Shown: positions 23,542 to 33,224 of the stretch, in pieces
How the letters are laid out: each line of letters opens with the position of its first letter
How positions within the stretch are numbered: position 1 is the stretch's first letter
DNA from: Lacisediminihabitans sp040549525
GTDB lineage: Bacteria; Actinomycetota; Actinomycetes; Actinomycetales; Microbacteriaceae
Direction: 5' to 3'
Assembly: GCF_040549525.1 (NCBI RefSeq)
Contig: NZ_JBEPTM010000004.1
Span: 248,001-312,000 of the forward strand
DNA: 64,000 bases
Notes under the pieces: generated by a model
What the model was told of the DNA's origin: nothing
Seen by the model: the letters and a program-made list of their open reading frames with translations, nothing else
Databases searched by the model: none
Position numbers and translations under genes: made by a program

Positions 23542-25098
23542 ATGACCCTCACCGCTCCTGCCGGCACCACCACTGCCGCACCTGATTCCCCTCGCACCTA
23601 CGAGGTGCGCACCTTCGGCTGCCAGATGAACGTGCACGACTCCGAACGACTGAGTGGTTCGCTGGAGGCGGCGGGGTACGTGCGTGCGGAGGGCGGCATC
23701 GTGGATGTCGTGGTGATCAACACCTGCGCGGTGCGGGAGAACGCCGACAACAAGCTGTACGGAAACCTCGGGTACCTCGCCTCGGTCAAGCAGAAGCACG
23801 AGGGGATGCAGATCGCCGTCGGCGGCTGTCTGGCCCAGAAGGACAAGAACGTCATCCTCGAGAAGGCGCCGTGGGTCGACGTGGTGTTCGGCACCCACAA
23901 CATGGGATCGCTGCCCACCCTTCTCGAGCGGGCGCGTCACAACGGTGAGGCGCAGCTGGAGATCCTCGAGTCGCTCGACGTCTTCCCCTCGACCCTTCCG
24001 ACCAAGCGCGAGTCCACCTATTCCGGCTGGGTGTCGATCTCGGTCGGGTGTAACAACACCTGCACGTTCTGTATCGTCCCCGCCCTGCGTGGCAAGGAGA
24101 AGGACCGCCGGCCGGGCGACATCCTCTCCGAGATCCAGGCGATCGTGGATGACGGCGCCATCGAGGTCACCCTCCTCGGCCAGAACGTCAATTCCTACGG
24201 GGTCGAGTTCGGAGACCGGCAGGCGTTCGGCAAGCTCCTCCGTGCGGCCGGCGAAATCCGCGGGCTCGAGCGCATCCGGTTCACCAGTCCCCATCCGGCT
24301 GCCTTCACCGACGACGTGATCGACGCGATGGCGGAGACCGGCGCCGTGATGCCGCAGTTGCACATGCCGCTCCAGTCCGGGTCGGACCGGATCCTCAAGT
24401 CGATGCGCCGCAGCTACCGGTCAGACAAATTCCTGGGCATCCTCGACCGCGTGCGGGCCCGCATCCCCACCGCGGCGATCTCCACCGACATCATCGTCGG
24501 CTTCCCCGGCGAGACCGAAGAAGACTTCCAGGAGACCCTCCGCGTTGTCGAGCTCGCCCGGTTCGCGACCGCCTTCACATTCCAGTATTCGATCCGTCCC
24601 GGCACGCCAGCGGCGACCATGGACGACCAAGTGCCGAAGGCCGTGGTGCAAGAGCGCTACGAGCGACTGGTTGCGCTGCAAGACCGCATCTCCTGGGAAG
24701 AGAACCAGAAGCTGGTCGGCACGCAGGTGCAGGTGCTGGTCGGCGCCGAGGGTTCCAAGGACGCCGACACCCACCGGCTGTCCGGTCGTGCCGAAGACAG
24801 CCGCCTCGTGCACTTCGAGGTGCCGCCTCACAGCGAGCTTCCGCGCCCCGGGGATGTCGTCACCGTGTGTATCTCCGAAGCGAAGCCGTTCTATCTGCTC
24901 GCCGACTCCGCCGACGGTGCTCCACTGCTGATCCGGCGCACGAGCGCCGGGGACGCCTGGGATCGGGCCGAGGCGGACTCGTGCGCCATCCCCACCGCCG
25001 GTGGTGCCGCATCCGCTCCGGCACGGGTTTCGCTCGGACTTCCGACGGTGCGGATCGCCACGTCTCCGATCTACGACCTGCACGACGGGCAGCGCTAG
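23542..25098 (+). CDS. miaB: tRNA-2-methylthio-N6-dimethylallyladenosine synthase
   Basis: A 518-residue radical-SAM methylthiotransferase modifying A37 of tRNAs that read UNN codons. The N-terminal cluster cysteines are in TFGCQMNVHD, INTCAVRENA and VGGCLAQKD. The radical-SAM motif is SVGCNNTCTFCIVP, and the C-terminal TRAM domain is about 385-450. A tail of about 60 residues follows the TRAM domain. It acts after MiaA, whose gene starts five bases downstream. GGGGG stands close before the ATG. Confidence 0.97.
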   Translation: MTLTAPAGTTTAAPDSPRTYEVRTFGCQMNVHDSERLSGSLEAAGYVRAEGGIVDVVVINTCAVRENADNKLYGNLGYLASVKQKHEGMQIAVGGCLAQKDKNVILEKAPWVDVVFGTHNMGSLPTLLERARHNGEAQLEILESLDVFPSTLPTKRESTYSGWVSISVGCNNTCTFCIVPALRGKEKDRRPGDILSEIQAIVDDGAIEVTLLGQNVNSYGVEFGDRQAFGKLLRAAGEIRGLERIRFTSPHPAAFTDDVIDAMAETGAVMPQLHMPLQSGSDRILKSMRRSYRSDKFLGILDRVRARIPTAAISTDIIVGFPGETEEDFQETLRVVELARFATAFTFQYSIRPGTPAATMDDQVPKAVVQERYERLVALQDRISWEENQKLVGTQVQVLVGAEGSKDADTHRLSGRAEDSRLVHFEVPPHSELPRPGDVVTVCISEAKPFYLLADSADGAPLLIRRTSAGDAWDRAEADSCAIPTAGGAASAPARVSLGLPTVRIATSPIYDLHDGQR

Positions 25099-25103
25099 CG
25101 GCG

Positions 25104-26015
25104 ATGCTCGTCGCAATCGTCGGCGCGACCGGCACCGGCAAGTCGGCCCTGTCGCTCGACCTCGCGGAGAGGTTCCGTTCAGAGGGCCGGGCGGCCGAAA
25201 TCGTCAATGCCGATGCCATGCAGCTCTATCGGGGCATGGATGTCGGCACGGCCAAGCTCCCGGTCGACGAGCGTCGCGGCATCCCGCACCACCTGTTCGA
25301 TGTGCTCGACCCCCGTGAGGAAGCCAGCGTCTCGGCGTTCCAGGCGGATGCCCGAGGCGCGATAGCGGGGATCCTCGACCGCGGTGCCGTTCCGATCCTG
25401 GTCGGCGGGTCCGGGCTCTACGTGTCATCGGTCGTCTACGACTTCCAGTTTCCCCCCACCGACCCGGTGGTTCGCGAGCGGCTGGAGCGGGAACTCCTCG
25501 ACCGTGGTCCTGGCCTGCTCTACCGTGATCTCCTCGGCGTCGACGAGGATGCGGCGGCCGCGATCGGTCCACACAACGGCCGGCGTCTCGTGCGCGCTCT
25601 CGAGGTGGTGGAGCTCACCGGCCGGCCGTTCGGATCGGGCCTGCCCGCCGAGTCGGACCACTGGATGCCCACCACCTCCCTCGGACTCACCACTCCGCGG
25701 GACATCCTGGTGCCGCGGCTGGACGACCGGGTGGCCGCAATGTGGAGAGACGGGATCGTCGACGAAGCGCGAGCGCTCGACAGCACCGGGCTCGGGGTGA
25801 CGGCGTCTCGTGCCATCGGCTATGCGCAGGCCCTCGGGCAGGTCAGGGGAGACCTGACGGAAGCGGAGGCTATCGAGCAGACCAGGGTGCTCACGCGCAA
25901 GTACGCCCGACGTCAGGTGGGATGGTTTCGGCGGTACCCCCAGACGTTCTGGCTGGACTCGGACGATCCTGACCGGGTGTCGTCCGCCCGCCGGATACTC
26001 TTGGACCATGCCTGA
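25104..26015 (+). CDS. miaA: tRNA dimethylallyltransferase
   Basis: A 303-residue enzyme transferring the dimethylallyl group to A37 of tRNA, the substrate for MiaB. The P-loop is VAIVGATGTGKSALSLDLA. NADAMQLYRGMDVGTAKL and GGSGLYVSSVV are substrate-binding motifs, and RKYARRQVGWFRR is the C-terminal tRNA-contact signature. The start is the ATG at 25104, since the P-loop follows at once; the longer open frame upstream overlaps miaB. It overlaps dapF by eight bases. Confidence 0.96.
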   Translation: MLVAIVGATGTGKSALSLDLAERFRSEGRAAEIVNADAMQLYRGMDVGTAKLPVDERRGIPHHLFDVLDPREEASVSAFQADARGAIAGILDRGAVPILVGGSGLYVSSVVYDFQFPPTDPVVRERLERELLDRGPGLLYRDLLGVDEDAAAAIGPHNGRRLVRALEVVELTGRPFGSGLPAESDHWMPTTSLGLTTPRDILVPRLDDRVAAMWRDGIVDEARALDSTGLGVTASRAIGYAQALGQVRGDLTEAEAIEQTRVLTRKYARRQVGWFRRYPQTFWLDSDDPDRVSSARRILLDHA

Positions 26016-26883
26016 CCTGCATTTCACCAAGGGCCACGGAACCGGCAACGACTTCGTCTTCTTCGCCGATCCCGACGGACTCATCGACCTCACTCCCGCA
26101 CAGATCGCCGCGATCGCCGACCGCCACTTCGGCGTGGGAGGCGACGGCGTCATTCGAGCGGTACGTTCGCAGAACCTGCCTGCGGGTGCTGCCGCCCTCG
26201 CAGAGGACGATGCGGCGGAGTGGTTCATGGACTATCACAACGCCGACGGATCGGTCTCGGAGATGTGTGGCAACGGCATCCGCGTCTTCGCCAAGTTCCT
26301 GATCCAGAACGGGCTGGCGACGCTGGGACAGGGGGAGACCCTTCCCATCGGTACACGGAGTGGTGTGCGCGACCTGCAGCGGAACACTTCCGGATTCCAG
26401 GTCGACCTCGGACGCTGGTCGCTCGAGGGAGGCGAGCCGCTCGTGCGCGCGAAGAACCTGTCTGTGGCGCGCCCGGGTCTCGGCATCAACATCGGTAACC
26501 CCCACGTCGTCGTCGCGTTGTCGAGCGACGAGGAGCTCGAGAGCGCCGACCTGACCTTCATCCCCGTGCTCGACCCGGAGGCGACCGAGGGCGCGAACGT
26601 CGAATTCGTCGTGCCGATGGACCCGCTGGTGAAAGACGGCGTCGGACGCATCCGCATGCGCGTGCACGAGCGCGGCAGCGGTGAGACCCTCTCCTGTGGC
26701 ACGGGGGCGGCCGCGGCGGCCCTCGCAACCCGGCACTGGGCCGGGTCGGGTGCTCCGAACCAGTGGCGCGTGGAGGTGCCAGGCGGCACCCTTGGCGTGC
26801 GGATGTGGGCGGCGGAAGACGGCGAGCACGTCTCGTTGAGTGGACCCGCCGAGCTCGTCTTCGAGGGTGACCTCACCTACTGA
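26008..26883 (+). CDS. dapF: Diaminopimelate epimerase
   Basis: A 291-residue racemase converting LL- to meso-diaminopimelate, used in lysine and peptidoglycan synthesis. KGHGTGNDFVF is the N-terminal motif. The two catalytic cysteines are in SEMCGNGIRVF and ETLSCGTGAAAAA. Its ATG lies inside the last codons of miaA, so the pair is translationally coupled; miaB-miaA-dapF is a common actinobacterial order. It is one of three dap genes in the window. Confidence 0.97.
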   Translation: MPDLHFTKGHGTGNDFVFFADPDGLIDLTPAQIAAIADRHFGVGGDGVIRAVRSQNLPAGAAALAEDDAAEWFMDYHNADGSVSEMCGNGIRVFAKFLIQNGLATLGQGETLPIGTRSGVRDLQRNTSGFQVDLGRWSLEGGEPLVRAKNLSVARPGLGINIGNPHVVVALSSDEELESADLTFIPVLDPEATEGANVEFVVPMDPLVKDGVGRIRMRVHERGSGETLSCGTGAAAAALATRHWAGSGAPNQWRVEVPGGTLGVRMWAAEDGEHVSLSGPAELVFEGDLTY

Positions 26884-26981
26884 GCCACGCCGAGGCTCCA
26901 GAATCAGCGTGGATCGACGGCGCTCGAGGAAATTCCCTGGGTGCTCCCGCTCCCACCCGCCGCGCGGGGGACCTGTCTGCG

Positions 26982-27590
26982 TTACCTGCGGCGGACCCTC
27001 AGCACCCGATAGCCCTTGTTGGTCGCCGCGCGCGAGACGGCGAAGTCCGCGGGAAGCCAGCCTTCGAGCCAGCGGTGCAAGGAATCGGATCCGAGATTGC
27101 GCTGCACGACGAGCCAGGCGTCGGATTCCGGGTCGAGCCGTGGCAGCCAGGACTCCAGCATCCCGTGGAGTTCGTTCTTTCCGACTCGGATCGGCGGATT
27201 CGAGCGGATGGACATGAAAGTCAGGTCCGCGGGAACATCTTCCGGGGTCACGGCGTTGATGTTGGTGACGCCGATGGCTTCGGCGTTGCGGCGCACGAGG
27301 TCAAGGGCGCGGGAGTTCACATCCACAGCCCACACGGTGGCGTGAGGGGACTGCAGGGCGAGAGTGAGGGCGATCGGTCCCCACCCGCAGCCGAGGTCGA
27401 GCAGATTTCCCCCGGGAGGCGCCGGGGGGGTGTTGGCAAGGAGCACCTGGGTTCCGGCGTCGATGCGTTCGGGGCTGAATATGCCGTTGGACGTGGTCAG
27501 TTCGAAAGTCTGGTCGGCCAGCGGAACGCGGATCTGCCGCAACTTGAGCTCACTCTCGGGCATTTCGGAGAAGTAATGCTCAGAGGCCAT
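26982..27590 (-). CDS. Class I SAM-dependent methyltransferase (RsmC/RlmG-like)
   Basis: A 202-residue methyltransferase. NLLDLGCGWGPIALTLAL is the SAM-binding motif I, AVDVNSRALDLVRRNAEAIG is motif II, and IRSNPPIRVGK carries the NPP[I/L/F/Y] catalytic loop of N-methyltransferases acting on nucleobases. This combination is that of 16S/23S rRNA guanine-N2 methyltransferases of the RsmC type; the target base cannot be told. The start is the ATG at 27590. It is divergent from hflX with only 42 bases between the two starts. Confidence 0.88.
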   Translation of the reverse strand: MASEHYFSEMPESELKLRQIRVPLADQTFELTTSNGIFSPERIDAGTQVLLANTPPAPPGGNLLDLGCGWGPIALTLALQSPHATVWAVDVNSRALDLVRRNAEAIGVTNINAVTPEDVPADLTFMSIRSNPPIRVGKNELHGMLESWLPRLDPESDAWLVVQRNLGSDSLHRWLEGWLPADFAVSRAATNKGYRVLRVRRR

Positions 27591-27632
27591 GCAGAGAAAC
27601 CTATCGAAATACGAGGAACTAGGGTTAACCAG

Positions 27633-29162
27633 ATGATTGAACCTGAGACAGACGCACGCGAGGATGACGACGCCGTCAGCCGCGTGCTGGCGAAAGCCGC
27701 GAGCAAGTCGGCCGGGTACACACTGTTCGGGTCGGGCAACGCCCAGGCCCTCCAGAGCCGCGGGGTCGAGTCGGATTCCGACGGCGACCAGTTCGACCGC
27801 GAAGACCGCCAGGCCCTCCGTCGAGTGGCCGGTCTGTCCACCGAGCTCGAAGACGTCACAGAGGTCGAATACCGGCAACTGCGCATCGAGCGCGTCGTGC
27901 TCATCGGCATCTACAGCCAGGGCAACACCGAAGAGGCCGAGAACTCGATGCGCGAGCTCTTCGCGCTTGCCGAGACGGCCGGGGCCACCGTGCTCGACGG
28001 GCTCCTCCAGCGGCGGGCGACCCCCGACCCCAGTACCTTCTTCGGCAAGGGAAAGGCGATCGAGCTGCGGGATGTGGTCGCCAGCGTCGGCGCCGACACC
28101 GTGATCGTCGACAGCGAGCTCGCCCCCAGCCAGCGCCGAGCGCTCGAGGACGTCGTGAAGGTGAAGGTCATCGACCGCACGGCGGTCATCCTCGACATCT
28201 TCAGCCAGCACGCCAAGAGCCGGGAGGGCAAGGCCCAGGTCGAGCTCGCCCAGCTCGAATACCTGCTTCCCCGACTCCGAGGCTGGGGAGAGTCGATGTC
28301 GCGCCAGGCCGGAGGCCAGGTAGGCGCCGGCAACGGAATGGGAAGCCGCGGTCCGGGTGAGACGAAGATCGAGCTCGACCGTCGTCGCATCCACACCCGC
28401 ATGTCCCGGCTGAAGAAGCAGATCCTCGCCTTCAAGCCGGCCCGCGAGGCGAAGCGCGCGAACCGCAATCGCAACTCCGTGCCATCCGTCGCCATTGCCG
28501 GCTATACCAACGCCGGAAAGTCTTCACTTCTGAATCGCATCACGCGAGCGGGAGCACTCGTCGAGAACGCCCTGTTCGCCACCCTCGATACCGCCGTGCG
28601 CAAGAACGAGACCGAGGAGGGCCAGGCCTACACCCTCACCGACACTGTCGGGTTCGTGCGCAACCTGCCCCACCAGCTGGTCGAAGCGTTCCGCTCCACG
28701 TTCGAGGAGATCGCCGATTCGGATGTGATCCTCCATGTCGTCGACGGATCGCACCCGGACCCCGGCAGCCAACTGGCGACCGTGCGGGACGTGATCGGCG
28801 AGGTCGAGGCGCGGCATATCCCCGAGATCGTGGTCTTCAACAAGAGCGATCTCATCGACGACAGCCAGCGGCTCGTGCTGCGGGGGCTCGAACCGAAAGC
28901 GATCTTCGCCTCCGCTCGCACCGGCGAGGGCATCGAGGAGATTCTCGCCGCTATCGCGCGCACCCTGCCCGCCCCGTCGATCGAACTCGATCTCCTCGTG
29001 CCTTACGACCGGGGGGACGTCATTTCGTCGCTTCACGACCACGCCCGCATCGTCTCGACCGAGTACGAAGAGGGTGGAACGCGGATTTCGGTGCTCGTCA
29101 CCGAGGAGCATGCGGCCGCGCTGCGCCCGTTCGCGACCCCGGTGCCCGCCGTCGTCGTCTGA
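27633..29162 (+). CDS. hflX: GTPase HflX
   Basis: A 509-residue ribosome-associated GTPase that splits or rescues stalled ribosomes under stress. The HflX N domain and linker contain FFGKGKAIEL and GGQVGAGNGMGSRGPGETK. The G domain has GYTNAGKSSL (G1), TLDTAVR, DTVGFVRNLP (G3) and FNKSD (G4). A family-typical C-terminal domain follows. The ATG at 27633 gives a normal length plus a modest N-terminal extension; an open frame continues upstream across the divergent methyltransferase, but I take it as fortuitous. Confidence 0.96.
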   Translation: MIEPETDAREDDDAVSRVLAKAASKSAGYTLFGSGNAQALQSRGVESDSDGDQFDREDRQALRRVAGLSTELEDVTEVEYRQLRIERVVLIGIYSQGNTEEAENSMRELFALAETAGATVLDGLLQRRATPDPSTFFGKGKAIELRDVVASVGADTVIVDSELAPSQRRALEDVVKVKVIDRTAVILDIFSQHAKSREGKAQVELAQLEYLLPRLRGWGESMSRQAGGQVGAGNGMGSRGPGETKIELDRRRIHTRMSRLKKQILAFKPAREAKRANRNRNSVPSVAIAGYTNAGKSSLLNRITRAGALVENALFATLDTAVRKNETEEGQAYTLTDTVGFVRNLPHQLVEAFRSTFEEIADSDVILHVVDGSHPDPGSQLATVRDVIGEVEARHIPEIVVFNKSDLIDDSQRLVLRGLEPKAIFASARTGEGIEEILAAIARTLPAPSIELDLLVPYDRGDVISSLHDHARIVSTEYEEGGTRISVLVTEEHAAALRPFATPVPAVVV

Positions 29163-29270
29163 TTGCGTAACACTTCTACCGGCACGAGTTCCGCTTGCTA
29201 GTCTGGCGGCACTGAGGTTCGCGAGTGTTGCGAGCCGAGGAGCGACAGCCGAGCCCGGCACCCGCCCACA

Positions 29271-29332
29271 GGAGCCGATCGGCTCCGCATCCCACCAGAA
29301 CGGCGATGCAGTGGGCCATGTGGGCCACTGCA
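29271..29332 (+). promoter_or_regulatory. Structured leader before metF
   Basis: The 181 bases between hflX and metF contain a perfect 16-base palindrome GGAGCCGATCGGCTCC (29271-29286) and a hairpin with arms TGCAGTGG (29307-29314) and CCACTGCA (29325-29332), ending 11 bases before the ATG. The second hairpin could occlude initiation. I compared it by memory with cobalamin, SAM and SAH riboswitches and found no convincing match, so it is only a structured leader. Confidence 0.4.
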
Positions 29333-29343
29333 CAGCCGGCGAT

Positions 29344-30363
29344 ATGCACCGAGGACCAAGACCTGTGCCCGCTCCCGACAGCCCCGGCGAGAACATCCCG
29401 CCGAGCGCGCGCATCCCGTTCTCGTTCGAGCTGTTTCCGCCCCGTAATGAGGCGGCGGCGCACACTCTCTGGGACACGATCCAGCAATTGGCGGCGGTGG
29501 GTCCCGACTTCATATCGGTCACCTACGGGGCCAACGGCTCATCCCGAGAGAGTTCGCTCGAGGTGCTGCGGTACATCAGGGAGCAGACCTCCGTGCATCC
29601 GCTCGCCCACCTTACCTGCGTCGGGTCGTCGCACTACGAAGCGAACCGCCTGGTGCGCGAGTTCCTCGATGCCGGCATCACGAGCTTCCTCGCCCTCCGC
29701 GGCGATCCCCCGCGCGGTGCGGTCGAGGGAGACCAGTTCCTCGGCGACCTCGGCAGCGCCTCGGAACTCGTGCAGCTCATCCACCGGGTGCAGACGGAGC
29801 GGGCGCAGTATGCGACGCTGCCATCGCGGAGCGCTTCCGGCGGCGGCGCGATCCCCTCCACCCGCCAGAAGGTGCGGGTGGCCGTGGCCGCCTTCCCCAA
29901 CGGGCATCCGCGGTCGAAGCGGTCGAACCAGGACATCGACACCCTGCTCGCCAAGCAGGTCTCCGGCGCGACCGTTGCGATCACGCAGTTGTTCTTCCAC
30001 GCGGAGGACTACCTCGGCTTCGTCGATGAGGCGCGTGCCGCCGGGGTCACGATCCCGATCCTGCCGGGCGTGATGCCCGCCACGGCACCCACCCGGCTCG
30101 AGCGAATTCTCGAACTCACCGGAGAGCGTCGTCCCGAAGAGTTGTCCCGGCGCCTGCACGCCAGCGATTCCGCCGACGAACAGGCCGAGATCGGAATCGA
30201 GCACGCCGTCTCGCTCTCGCTCGAGATCCTCGCCGGGGGAGCACCGGGCCTCCACCTCTACACTTTCAACCAGCACCGGGCCGTACTGTCCGTTCTCGAC
30301 GGAGTCGGTCTCATCGCCGGGCTGACCTCACCAGAATCACCCAACCACAAGGAATCCGTATGA
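29344..30363 (+). CDS. metF: 5,10-methylenetetrahydrofolate reductase
   Basis: A 339-residue flavoprotein TIM barrel that supplies 5-methyltetrahydrofolate to methionine synthase. PFSFELFPPRNEAA, VTYGANGSS, THLTCVGS-like AHLTCVGSSHYE, and FLALRGDPP are family motifs, with ITQLFFHAEDYLGFVDEARAAG later. I use the ATG at 29344; a GTG at 29365 preceded by GAGGA is an equally good start. Its TGA overlaps the ATG of metE (ATGA), so supply and use of the methyl donor are coupled. Confidence 0.95.
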   Translation: MHRGPRPVPAPDSPGENIPPSARIPFSFELFPPRNEAAAHTLWDTIQQLAAVGPDFISVTYGANGSSRESSLEVLRYIREQTSVHPLAHLTCVGSSHYEANRLVREFLDAGITSFLALRGDPPRGAVEGDQFLGDLGSASELVQLIHRVQTERAQYATLPSRSASGGGAIPSTRQKVRVAVAAFPNGHPRSKRSNQDIDTLLAKQVSGATVAITQLFFHAEDYLGFVDEARAAGVTIPILPGVMPATAPTRLERILELTGERRPEELSRRLHASDSADEQAEIGIEHAVSLSLEILAGGAPGLHLYTFNQHRAVLSVLDGVGLIAGLTSPESPNHKESV

Positions 30364-32675
30364 CGACCCCCTCATTCCCCACCGGCAGCATCCTGGGCTA
30401 CCCCCGGATCGGCCGTCGCCGCGAGCTCAAGAAGGCCGTCGAGTCATTCTGGGCCGGCCGCATCACCGCCGATGAGCTCGAGGCGACCGCCGCGACATTG
30501 AGGGCCGTCACCCGTGAGCGCCTGGTCTCCCTCGGTCTCGGCAAGTCCGACTCTTCGATCCCCGAGGCCTTCTCCTTCTACGACCAGATGCTGGATGCCG
30601 CGGTCGCCGTCGGTGCCGTGCCCACTCGTTTCGCCTCCCTCGTCGCCGCCGACGGCACCGTCGACCTCGCCGGATACTTCACCATCGCCCGTGGCGAGGG
30701 CAACAACACCCCCGCCGAGATGACCAAGTGGTTCGACTCGAACTACCACTATCTCGTGCCCGAGATCGGTCCGGAGACCGACTTCCACCTCGCCTCCGAC
30801 CGGTTGGTTCGCGAGGTTGCAGAGGCCACCACCAGCGGCTTCCGCACCCGCCCGGTCATTGTGGGCCCGGTCACCTTCCTGCTGCTCAGCAAGGCGAGTG
30901 AGGATGCTCCGGAGGGCTACCAGCCCCTCGATCGCCTCGACGACCTCCTGCCGGTCTACGCCGAACTGCTCGCAGCTCTGACCGCCGTCGGTGCCGAGTG
31001 GGTGCAGCTGGACGAGCCCGCGCTCGTTAGCGAGAGCATCGAGGTTCCCCGCGCCGAGGTGCTGGCCGCCACAAAGCGTGCCTATGACGCCCTCGGTGCC
31101 CTTGGTGTGCGCCCGCAGATCTTCGTCGCAGCGCCCTACGGCAGTCTCGACGACGCGCTCCCGGTGCTCGATTCGACCTCGATCGAGGCCATCGGGCTCG
31201 ACCTCGTGAAAGGCTCCATCCCGGAGGACTTCCACACGCAGAAGACGCTCGTCGGTGGCGTGATCGACGGTCACAACATCTGGCGCGGAGACCTCGCCGC
31301 CGCTTTCGGCACCCTCGAGTCTTTGAAGGCGCTCTCGCCCAACGTGGCGGTCACCTCATCCACGAGCCTCTTCCATACCCCGCACGATGTCACGGATGAA
31401 CCGTTTCTCGACGACCGCCTGAAGAGCTGGCTCGCCTTCGCGGACCAGAAGGTGGCGCAGATCGCGGTCCTCGCGGCGGGCCTCGCGGGCGGGGCATCCG
31501 CTATCCAGGGAGACCTCGATGCCGCTTCGGCCGCTCTTGCCGACCGCCGAATCGCCCCCGGAGTCCGCGACGGAGACGTGCGCGGGCGAGCGGCCGCTCT
31601 CACGGAGGCCGACTTCGGGCGCGGCGACTACTCCGAGCGCCTTGCCGCGCAGGACGCCGCCCTAAACCTGCCGTTCCTTCCCACGACGACGATCGGATCG
31701 TTTCCGCAGACCGGCAACATCCGCAAGGCCCGCGCGGCCAATGCCAAGGGCGAGATCAGCGAGAACGAATACATCGACTTCCTGAAGGCGGAGATCAAGA
31801 GCGTCGTCGAACTGCAGGAGCAGATCGGAATCGACGTGATCGTGCACGGCGAGCCCGAGCGCAACGACATGGTGCAGTACTTCGCGGAACACCTCGACGG
31901 CTTCGCGGTGACGCAGAACGGCTGGGTGCAGTCCTACGGCAGCCGCTGTACGCGTCCGTCGATCCTGTGGGGGGACGTCGCTCGCGAGGCACCCATCACC
32001 GTGGAGTGGTCGTCGTACACGCAGAGTCTCACCGAGAAGCCGGTCAAGGGCATGCTCACCGGCCCGGTCACCATCCTGGCCTGGAGCTTCGTGCGCGACG
32101 ACCAGCCGCTGGGGGAGACGGCCAATCAGGTGGCCCTCGCGCTCCGCGACGAGATCGAAGACCTCGAAGAGGCAGGCATCGGAATCATCCAGGTGGATGA
32201 GCCCGCACTGCGCGAGCTTCTGCCTCTCAAGAAGGCCGATCAGGCCGCCTACCTCGACTGGTCCGTGAGATCCTTCCGCCTGGCGACGGCGGGGGTTCAG
32301 GCCAAGACCCAGATCCACACCCACCTCTGCTACTCGGAGTTCGGTGTGGTCATCGACGCCATCAACAACCTGGATGCCGATGTCACGTCCATCGAGGCCG
32401 CCCGGTCGAAGATGGAGGTCGTTCCCGACATCCAGCGCAGCGGCTTCGGTCGCGGCATCGGCCCGGGCGTGTACGACATCCACTCCCCGCGCGTGCCCTC
32501 GATCGAGGAGGTCACCGAGCTCATCGAGATCGCGCTCGGATCGATCCCCAACCGCCAGGTGTGGGTCAACCCCGACTGCGGTCTGAAGACCCGCGGCTAC
32601 GACGAGACCGTGGCATCCCTCACCAACGTCGTCGCCGCAACGCGCGCCGTTCGCGAGCGGGTGAGCGCGCAGTAG
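30360..32675 (+). CDS. metE: Cobalamin-independent methionine synthase
   Basis: A 771-residue enzyme that transfers the methyl group of methyltetrahydrofolate (polyglutamate) to homocysteine. The N-terminal half begins GSILGYPRIGRRRELKKA. The C-terminal catalytic half carries the zinc ligands in HTHLCYSEFG (His, Cys) and VNPDCGLKTRG (Cys), with GEPERNDMVQYF and IQVDEPALRE. Length is normal for MetE. It is the second gene of the metF-metE operon. No cobalamin riboswitch was recognised upstream, so control by another route is likely. Confidence 0.97.
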   Translation: MTTPSFPTGSILGYPRIGRRRELKKAVESFWAGRITADELEATAATLRAVTRERLVSLGLGKSDSSIPEAFSFYDQMLDAAVAVGAVPTRFASLVAADGTVDLAGYFTIARGEGNNTPAEMTKWFDSNYHYLVPEIGPETDFHLASDRLVREVAEATTSGFRTRPVIVGPVTFLLLSKASEDAPEGYQPLDRLDDLLPVYAELLAALTAVGAEWVQLDEPALVSESIEVPRAEVLAATKRAYDALGALGVRPQIFVAAPYGSLDDALPVLDSTSIEAIGLDLVKGSIPEDFHTQKTLVGGVIDGHNIWRGDLAAAFGTLESLKALSPNVAVTSSTSLFHTPHDVTDEPFLDDRLKSWLAFADQKVAQIAVLAAGLAGGASAIQGDLDAASAALADRRIAPGVRDGDVRGRAAALTEADFGRGDYSERLAAQDAALNLPFLPTTTIGSFPQTGNIRKARAANAKGEISENEYIDFLKAEIKSVVELQEQIGIDVIVHGEPERNDMVQYFAEHLDGFAVTQNGWVQSYGSRCTRPSILWGDVAREAPITVEWSSYTQSLTEKPVKGMLTGPVTILAWSFVRDDQPLGETANQVALALRDEIEDLEEAGIGIIQVDEPALRELLPLKKADQAAYLDWSVRSFRLATAGVQAKTQIHTHLCYSEFGVVIDAINNLDADVTSIEAARSKMEVVPDIQRSGFGRGIGPGVYDIHSPRVPSIEEVTELIEIALGSIPNRQVWVNPDCGLKTRGYDETVASLTNVVAATRAVRERVSAQ

Positions 32676-32715
32676 CGGCGCGGGTTCCTCGGCGACTCGT
32701 CTTTTCTTCGCAACC

Positions 32716-32773
32716 GGGGCCATTGCGGACTCTCCGGGCCGGCACGCTGGCCCGGTCGGTCCGCGATGGCCCC
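32716..32773. repeat. 58-nt hairpin repeat, copy 1
   Basis: The outer arms GGGGCCATTGCGGAC and GTCCGCGATGGCCCC pair with one mismatch; the inner arms CCGGGCC and GGCCCGG pair perfectly around GGCACGCT. It starts 40 bases after metE and may serve as its terminator, though no T-run follows. Confidence 0.65.
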
Positions 32774-33224
32774 GCTTACGTGATCTGGGAGGGCGCAGGC
32801 CGAGGCTAGGGAAAGCGGATGCCGTCCACAACGGAGTCCATCGCCGCGATCCTGCCCTTCGTGCGAGCGCCGCTCGCTCCGGCGGCACCGATGATCGGGA
32901 GCATGGTTCCGGATCTGGCTACTTCCTCCCGCTCGGCATCCCGCGAGAGCTACGCCATTCGATCCCGGGGTAGCGCCGGCCGATCTCCCGAGGGGGATCG
33001 TCGCGCGTGCGCTCTGGTTCCTGTCCTCCGGGCACCCACCGGAGACTTCGCACCCGAGTGGCTGGGCTCCCGTGTCCTACCCCACGAGGGTTTCCCCGCC
33101 CGCGTCCGCTTCGCCGTGTGGCCGTCCCCACCTGCCTCGGGTGGTACCTGCTGCCGAACAGGGAGTGCAGCGCAGTCCGATCGACGCAGTGACGCATGAA
33201 CACCGAGCGGCACGCTGCTGCACC

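Noticed and set aside
27075..27632. Longer hflX with about 186 extra N-terminal codons
   Set aside because: The extension lies antisense to the methyltransferase gene and lacks HflX features; the ATG at 27633 gives a normal protein.
29221..29343. Possible SAH, SAM or cobalamin riboswitch before metF
   Set aside because: Short matches such as GAGGAGCG and AACGGCG occur, but order and pairing do not fit any class I know; kept only as a structured leader.
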